From Hypsibius dujardini (taxonomy: Eukaryota > Tardigrada > Eutardigrada > Parachela > Hypsibiidae), in the NCBI GenBank assembly GCA_001579985.1, contig LRSR01008472.1:1-23160 (forward strand): 23,160 bases of DNA. The letters run 5' to 3'. The translations under genes were made by a program, and so were the position numbers. The notes under the pieces are model-generated. The model ran no database searches and had not been told where the DNA came from. It saw only the letters and a list, made by a program, of their open reading frames with translations. Below, piece by piece: positions 17,784 through 23,160 of this stretch. The first letter of the stretch is position 1. Each line of letters opens with the position of its first letter.

Positions 17784-18236
17784 TGCACTCGACATTGTAC
17801 CAGGCGTCGCACACCAACGTGACCTGGTTGAAGATGGTCTGGTTCACGCACAAGTAGGAGATAATGTTGCCGGCCTGGTCGCAGCGATGGAACACCTGGC
17901 ATCGGGCCTCCAAGTCGGCATAGAACCCAAGTTGGGCCTTGAATTCGCGAGAGAATCCGGTGGTAGGGATGGTGTGGAGCATCGGGTAGCCAGCGTCGCG
18001 GGAGCCGACCAGGATCTGGATCTCCGCCGAGCTCATAGCCGGCTGAAAAAATGATTAGTTCAACGGGTTATTTTATTGTTCAGAAGATTGGGAAGGTTAT
18101 TCCGGCGGTTGTAAGTTGTGACTCCAGGCTGGACCGGGAAGATACCTTTAGGAGATCCCAGACGAATTTACCCTCGAAGCGGTTGTTGCCACAGGCGACA
18201 GCGCCGACCAGGACGAGCGAACCAGGACCTTCATGG
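17784..18236 (-). CDS. Peritrophin-type chitin-binding (CBM14) protein gene, partial model
   Basis: Exon 2 (18042 to about 17784) encodes MSSAEIQILVGSRDAGYPML, then a CBM14 domain: GFYADLEARCQVFHRC, NQTIFNQ, VCDAWYNVEC. Such domains bind chitin in cuticle or gut matrix of ecdysozoans. Exon 1 (to 18146, donor AAG|GTATCT) encodes a hydrophobic stretch LVLVGAVACGNNRFEGKFV that suits a signal peptide and joins exon 2 in frame across a 103-base intron. But the only nearby ATG (18234-18232, MKVLV...) is in another frame, so the start is broken by a one-base error, a missed exon or a mutation. The first of the six CBM14 cysteines is also missing (FSREFK instead of F-x-C). The 3' boundary is uncertain; GTAATA at 17783 is one candidate donor. 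Confidence 0.65.
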
Positions 18237-18304
18237 TTGCAAAGAGGTTACGGGGACTTAAAGGTAGCTAGGCAAAAAATAAAAATAAGTAGATATGGTG
18301 ATGT

Positions 18305-18334
18305 CTGACTGAAAGCTACTTCGGCTTTTTATAT
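18305..18334 (-). promoter_or_regulatory. TATA box and TCAGT initiator of the chitin-binding gene
   Basis: On the minus strand ATATAAAAAG (18334-18325) is followed by TTTCAGTCAG (18314-18305). TCAGT is the arthropod-type initiator; its A at 18310 would be the start site. The spacing from TATA is slightly short. The hydrophobic exon starts about 80 bases downstream. Confidence 0.5.
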
Positions 18335-18339
18335 GTACG

Positions 18340-19400
18340 CACGGAACCTCGGCATTTGCAGCAACTCAGAATTTTTGCTATACCGTTTCTGAAATTTGCA
18401 GCATCTATGCAGTAGCCTCTAAATTAGGAAACAACAATTTGAAGTTACGTTAGTTTTGGTCATTAATTGAGTGATTGATCACCGGTATGCCGGGAATCTG
18501 TATTACAGACAATAGAATGTACGTACCGCTCGTATCAGGTAATTAAAAGTCGTCTAGACCTGTTACGCGTTGGTGGCCGCCGCTGAGTGCATACGTTTTT
18601 ACGATGGAATGGAGTTTACCGCACGCTAGATGGATTAGCCGATCCGGTCAACTCGTGGTCATATGTTTCCATCTAGCCGTTTGCCCATGTGTTTCCATCG
18701 AACGGATTATGCTTACTGTGTCGATTGCGTTTGTGTCCCAAATAGGCAAAACTCGCTTAAACTGCAATACTAAGACTTTGTGTAATTAATTTCTTCATTT
18801 TAGTTTTTCGTGCCTAGAAAACAACTAAATTAAAAAAAGTGCTAAGTTAAAAATTAAGTGGAAAGAGCTTAAACTATAATCAACTACAATCATTTTTAAT
18901 TTTTACTGATACTCAAAGTCTGGCCGTGGGTTATTAACCTAACAAAAATTCGTATTAATTAGTACAATTACTTAAAACTTTAACAGAAAAATCCCCCCCC
19001 CCGTCAGACACACTAGTCTAGATATTCTAGGACATGACAACTAAAACACAAACTTTGAAAAAAAGGGAAAAGCATAGCAGATCTGGGTCTCTCTAAAGAC
19101 GAAGTATAACTCCGAGGGAGTAAGTTCAGACAGCCGATGACTCGATACTACCGATATTGGCCCAATGGCAATACTATCTGAAATATAGTACAATCAAAGT
19201 CCTGAGATTCGAACGGCGTCACAGTGTCGTTTCTACTTTACGGTCTCAAACTTCAAAGTAGCAACGGCCGGCTTCGAGCAAACGTTTCGATAGAAATAAA
19301 CTCATGTCATCGTTCGAGTATATGTGTAATCCCCCATATTAGTAAGTGAGCACAGTCCGGCCACTCGCACTGCTTCTGTTGTACATAGCATCTCGGGTTC
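18340..19400. other. Spacer without a recognised gene
   Basis: 18800-18970 is another ACTAAA/TTTAGT-rich patch. No coding structure, RNA gene or long repeat was recognised elsewhere in it. Confidence 0.4.
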
Positions 19401-19405
19401 GAAGG

Positions 19406-19881
19406 TTGATACAATTAACGACAAGATTGAGTACACTGGAGGGTCCGGGGAATGGGCAAAAGGGTGAGGCAGAAGATGGTTTTCAAAAAATCGAACAATC
19501 AACTATCTGACCCGCAGCAGTTGCTTTGTTCCTGCTTTGTTCCATTTTCAAACATGCCTTTTCAGAGTGAATTCAAATTTCAAATGCACTTTCCCCATCT
19601 TGATTTTTTCTAAAACGGTAAATTCCGGTGTTGCCTGTCATTTTTATTTTTAATGTTTTCAACTTGGTGACGTCATGAATCTCAAACGTTCATCCATTTT
19701 GTACCTAGCTTTCATCCTTTATATAAACTGGACAATAAATTCCTTGTTGAAAATGGAACAAAGTAACCGTTGGAGAGCAGTTGGTTGATTGTTCGATTAT
19801 ATGCAAACCACCCCCTGCTCCGCCCTTTTTTCCTTACCCCGGACCCTCCAGTGTACTCAATGTTGTCGTTGATTGTACTGG
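19406..19881. mobile_element. Foldback element with arms of about 140 bases
   Basis: The arm 19406-19553 and the arm 19746-19881 are inverted copies. Shared long strings include GAGTACACTGGAGGGTCCGG, ATCGAACAATCAAC and TTTGTTCCATTTTCAA. The spacer of about 190 bases holds no clear coding sequence. Short open frames in the two arms, on opposite strands, translate alike only because the arms match. Confidence 0.75.
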
Positions 19882-20231
19882 ATATCGCTGTTGCTGCACC
19901 ACTGTGGAACGCCTGTCTGGCCACTACTCAACAAAGTTCCATAACAAAGCAACTTAACATAAAGCCATAACAAAGTTCCTTCAATGATTCAGCATTAACA
20001 TTAGATTGATATAGAATTAAGCAAAAATTTAAAAAATATATATTTGCGGGACGTCTGGCAATTCAAGGTGAGAGAAAGTAGGTGGGACAAATGCAGCACC
20101 CAACGGACCCGATCACGTCTCAGTCTCATTTGAATGCCTTGATGCCATGCAGATAAGGTTCCCACCAGGAAATTATTGTTGACCAGAGCATCCAGCAAAC
20201 ATACCAGTTCTTCGCCGCGACGGCTTAATAA

Positions 20232-20600
20232 CCCAAAAAAACCGTAAACAGCATTGCTGTAGCGGAGGGATGGCGACGTAAGGAACCGTCATCGCATCTT
20301 ATTTTCCCATCTACAACTCGCACCTTCAGGCACCCATACCATTACGGTGCGCCCATCCTGAGACGCTCTGATGTCTATCGACGACAACATCTCAACGACT
20401 TTTGCTCCCGCCTCTCACAGTTCCAGTACCACCACCACCGACTCAGGACACGCTGTTTGTGGATGGTCAATTGGGAAATTTCCGTTGCAACGAACGGGAA
20501 GTGGAAAATAAACCGGAAAGTTTGTAAACGCTCACGGAGAAGCCCAGTTTACCTCGTATACGAATATATAACTAAGGCCAATGACAAACAAATCAAAGTT
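20232..20600 (+). other. 123-codon open frame without a usable start
   Basis: Open from after TAA (20229-20231) to TAG (20601-20603). The first ATG is about two thirds in (LWMVNW). The product is basic and His/Arg-rich (QYHHHRLRTRC). No domain is recognised. It could be an exon relic or chance. Confidence 0.25.
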
Positions 20601-20604
20601 TAGT
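20565..20604 (+). promoter_or_regulatory. Candidate TATA box and initiator for gene D
   Basis: TATATAA at 20565-20571 is followed about 33 bases later by TTTAGTT at 20600. The ATG of gene D lies 87 bases beyond that. Spacing is right for a TATA promoter, but the AT-rich context makes chance possible. Confidence 0.4.
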
Positions 20605-20690
20605 TTTCTTTCCCATTTTCTAAATTGCGAAACTTTTTTTCTCGGTTTTCAACCATAGTTTTCCGCTCTACTGTCGCGCTCAAATAAAAT

Positions 20691-23160
20691 ATGAGGTTTC
20701 TTTTTTTTATTGGACTTACCTTGGCAGTGGTCGCCGTGACCGCGGAGGACACCACCACGACCAGCCCTCAAATTCACTGGGTGACCGTGCCGACCGTAAC
20801 CGGAAATGCCACCCGCCATAAACGGGACACCGTCACGACGGCTTCGAGCAATTCGACTGATGCACAAGGTGAGCCACGCGAAAAGATTCCTACCGCCACC
20901 AATCAAACGGGTAAGTGCCTCCATATTTAAGGATTAATTACAAGCTAAAACGATTGAAAAATTGAATTCAATCGGCAATTTCCGAACCGACGACGAAATT
21001 TGCATCTAACTTTTGATTGCAATGATGTTGCGCAAACCTTTTTATAAGTACAGCTTTTTTTAGAGACTGCTGAGGTAGTGAATTCCGGAGGTGTCCAAGT
21101 CATCAGTGCTAACTCCTTCCGCCAAAAAAGACAAGAACAAAACGGGACGACGACAACGACGACAAGGAGAACGCGTAATGAGACAGTTACGACGACATCA
21201 TCATTCCGTGAGGAGGAAGACGGTGACGATGATAAGAAAATCAAGAGGAAGGACTCGGTTCGTGCGAGGCGATCGGATGCGGACAAAGTTCTTCGGGCCA
21301 GCCGAGGCTCCTACGAAGCCGGTAAGACATGCTTGTTGTGATAACCGTCTGGAATTTGAAAGTCATTGCACATTGAGCTTGCCCGATTGCTTGAAGTCAT
21401 GCGGCATTGTTTTGTTCATCCAAAGCGGGCCTGCTGAAGGTTCCTCAGGCGAAGGACCACGCGGCCGTCACGAAGGACCAAACCAATGCCGATCGTCCGA
21501 CCCAAAACACCACCGATGAAGTGCACGCTCGTGTAGTCCGAGACGTCGATACCCTCGGACCGTCGGAAACCATTCCATTACCTGCCAACGAGACCGGTAA
21601 GGTTCTCCGTTTATGTACACCTTTTTGCGTTATGAAATAGAGGTTTCAAGCGTTTAATGTCGGCTCGATTTAGTTGTGGTCGTTTTGCCGTTCGTGGTTC
21701 TCCCTGCCGCCACAGTGGAAGAAGTGTCCGTAGTCCACATCATCGTCGGCGCCACGAGCAACCAGACCCGCCATGTCCGCCAGGTTGAGACGACGGCCTT
21801 TAACGCTACGCAGATCGACAACTCAACGGAGATCCGAGAAGCTCGCGACAAACGCGAAGCAACTACCGAATCGACGCTCCTTCAAGGTAAAGAAACAACT
21901 GCGTTCAACAGCACTCAGGTTGACAACTCCACGGAGATCCGAGAAGCGCGGGACAAGCGTGAAGTAAACACCACGATAACTACAGCGGAAGGTTCAGTTC
22001 GAGCTCGCCGGAACATCTTCACAACGGAACTGCCAGTCAATCTCCACGGTAAGAAATTGGGCTGATGATATGTTCTCTAAACCTTTTCTTCTGTACACTG
22101 CTCTTGAGGTTTGTAGCTGTCTAATTACAGGTCAGTCCAAAGGGCATCCGATCGAACATCTTACCATCTTTGGCGGCCATGAATTACAGCTGGGAAACCA
22201 CACGGAAACGCCGCTTGCCCGGGCTCTTCGCGATACCGAGAATACCACGCAGTCCATCAACGCTACCGACGCACCGAACATCATCCGAGCTCGCCGAGAC
22301 CTCAACGAGTCCGTTACGGAGACACTCAACCTTAACGCTACCGACACACCGAACATCATCCGAGCTCGCCGAGACCTCAACGAGTCCCTGACTGACCCAT
22401 TTAACCGGACCACAACGGATGCGCCGAACATTATTCGAGCTCGCCGTGACCTCAACGAGTCCGTAACTGAAACATCCAACCTGACCTCAGCTGACGCTCC
22501 CAACATCATCCGCGCTCGCCGAGACCTCAACGAGTCCGTAACTGAAACATCCAACCTGACCTCAACTGACGCTCCCAACATCATCCGCGCTCGCCGAGAT
22601 TTCAACGAGTCTCTAACTGACCCATTCAACCGCACCGCAACCGATGCGCCGAACATCATTCGATCTCGCCGTAATGACGTCACACACCCCTCAATCGGTG
22701 GTACCTTCTCTCGGCACATTGATCCGGCTTCGACCGGCGTCACCAATCGGGTTAAACGAGAAGCCACAACCGTTTCTTCAGCCCTGATTGGTTCAAACGT
22801 CAGCAACGCCACATTAGCTATGAACAGCTCAGCTTCCACTCCTGTTTATCCATCTGCAGACAACGAAGTCGATCGCGCAAAGCGGGAGGCGACGACGGAA
22901 CTCCCCAGCACCGTTGGCAGCACTCCGCAAAAACTCGGCCATTATGGTGAGCATCACGAGCACACGTCGATAACCAGAATCCGAAGCAAGCGCGACCTCA
23001 CCGCGACCACCGAGGACCCTCATCAAGGACACGTCGGACCCCACGAGGACCATAACCATGCTAGTCATAATCACACCTCAATCACCGTTCGAACCAAGCG
23101 TGATGTCACCGCAACCACAGAGGACCCTCATCAAGGACACGTCGGACCCCACGAGGACCA
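20691..23160 (+). CDS. Gene D: secreted repetitive precursor with many furin/Kex2-type sites (3' end outside window)
   Basis: Five exons: 20691-20910, 21064-21321, 21426-21596, 21674-22048, 22131 to beyond 23160; at least 684 codons. All splice sites are GT-AG and every intron is phase 1. Residues 1-18 form a signal peptide (MRFLFFIGLTLAVVAVTA). The rest is Thr/Ser/Asn-rich and polar, with basic cleavage motifs (RHKR, FRQKR, RRTR, RARR, ARDKR, RVKR, RAKR, RSKR, RTKR), each followed mostly by D, E or N. N-glycosylation sequons (NES, NAT, NLT, NST) are frequent. Repeats occur in exons 4 and 5. There are no cysteine-rich modules and no Gly before the basic sites, so amidated neuropeptides are not indicated. 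Likely a furin-processed secreted glycoprotein or multi-peptide precursor; I do not recognise the family. Confidence 0.8.
21787..21969 (+). repeat. 35-residue tandem repeat (105 bp) in gene D exon 4
   Basis: Two copies start at 21787 and 21892: ETTAFN(A/S)TQ(I/V)DNSTEIREARDKRE. The first full unit is 105 bases; the second is followed by different sequence after the DKRE site. Confidence 0.9.
22259..22675 (+). repeat. 25-residue tandem repeat (75 bp) in gene D exon 5
   Basis: Five full units and a sixth partial one follow the pattern (N/T)-x-(T/A)-D-(A/T)-PNIIRARRD-(L/F)-NES-(V/L)-T, then ET(L/S)NL or DPFNR. Each unit has one RARR (last RSRR) site and one or two sequons. Units of the ETSNL and DPFNR kinds are interspersed. 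Cleavage at every site would release near-identical 25-residue peptides beginning with Asp. Confidence 0.95.
22964..23160 (+). repeat. 36-residue His-rich repeat (108 bp) at the right edge of gene D
   Basis: TSIT(R/V)(I/R)(R/T)(S)KRD(L/V)TATTEDPHQGHVGPHED recurs with a 108-base period. The 41 bases from 23120 to the window end are identical to those from 23012. More copies may follow outside. Confidence 0.85.

Noticed and set aside
19302-19970. Two short proteins on opposite strands with similar sequence
   Set aside because: The similarity comes from the inverted arms of the foldback element; no other coding evidence.
22132-22839. Minus-strand open frame of 235 codons
   Set aside because: Antisense of the gene D tandem repeat; its length comes from the 75-base periodicity.

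Overview
This is a stretch of eukaryotic nuclear DNA, most likely from an ecdysozoan invertebrate; an arthropod or a tardigrade fits best. Multi-exon genes have GT/GC...AG introns of 65 to about 1000 bases. A peritrophin-type chitin-binding exon sits behind an arthropod-style TATA plus TCAGT promoter, and the spacers hold LINE debris, foldback elements and microsatellites. No tRNA, rRNA, CRISPR array or bacterial operon structure was seen. The species cannot be fixed from the sequence.

The main gene, called gene A here, runs on the minus strand from 16485 down to 6479. I could join 19 exons with all phases consistent, giving 4752 coding bases or 1584 codons. The order is an N-terminal UPF1-type CH zinc domain, a complete UPF1-like SF1 helicase core (GPPGTGKT, DEATQ, QYRMH, VALTRAK), then a complete RNase II/DIS3-type RNB exoribonuclease (IDPPGASDLDD ... 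TSPIRRY). An RNA helicase and a 3'-5' exoribonuclease are therefore predicted on one chain. The last exon(s) beyond 6479 are not resolved.

A paralogue, gene B, begins at 761 on the same strand and leaves the window at the left edge. Its first two exons and about 0.5 kb of upstream DNA match those of gene A. Between A and B, at 3399-3900, lies a broken copy of the end of the RNB exon, so the locus looks like a tandem array with at least three copies, one dead.

Other regions, left to right: 1300-2640 has no recognisable gene; 2640-3300 is a diverged palindromic repeat; 4148-4603 is the 3' end of a dead LINE on the plus strand; 4604-5630 is AT-rich with nothing recognised; 5636-6434 is a large foldback element lying 44 bases past the last resolved donor of gene A. 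Gene A introns carry a pre-miRNA/MITE-like hairpin (7383-7489), an inverted-repeat element (7577-7941), a reverse-transcriptase remnant (9876-10060), tetranucleotide repeats (8436-8588, 11271-11443) and ACTAAA-rich blocks.

To the right, a small minus-strand chitin-binding (CBM14) gene occupies about 17784-18236, with a promoter at 18305-18334. A foldback element fills 19406-19881. At the right edge, gene D (plus strand, 20691 to beyond 23160) encodes a secreted, highly repetitive precursor studded with furin/Kex2-type basic sites and N-glycosylation sequons. All its introns are phase 1.
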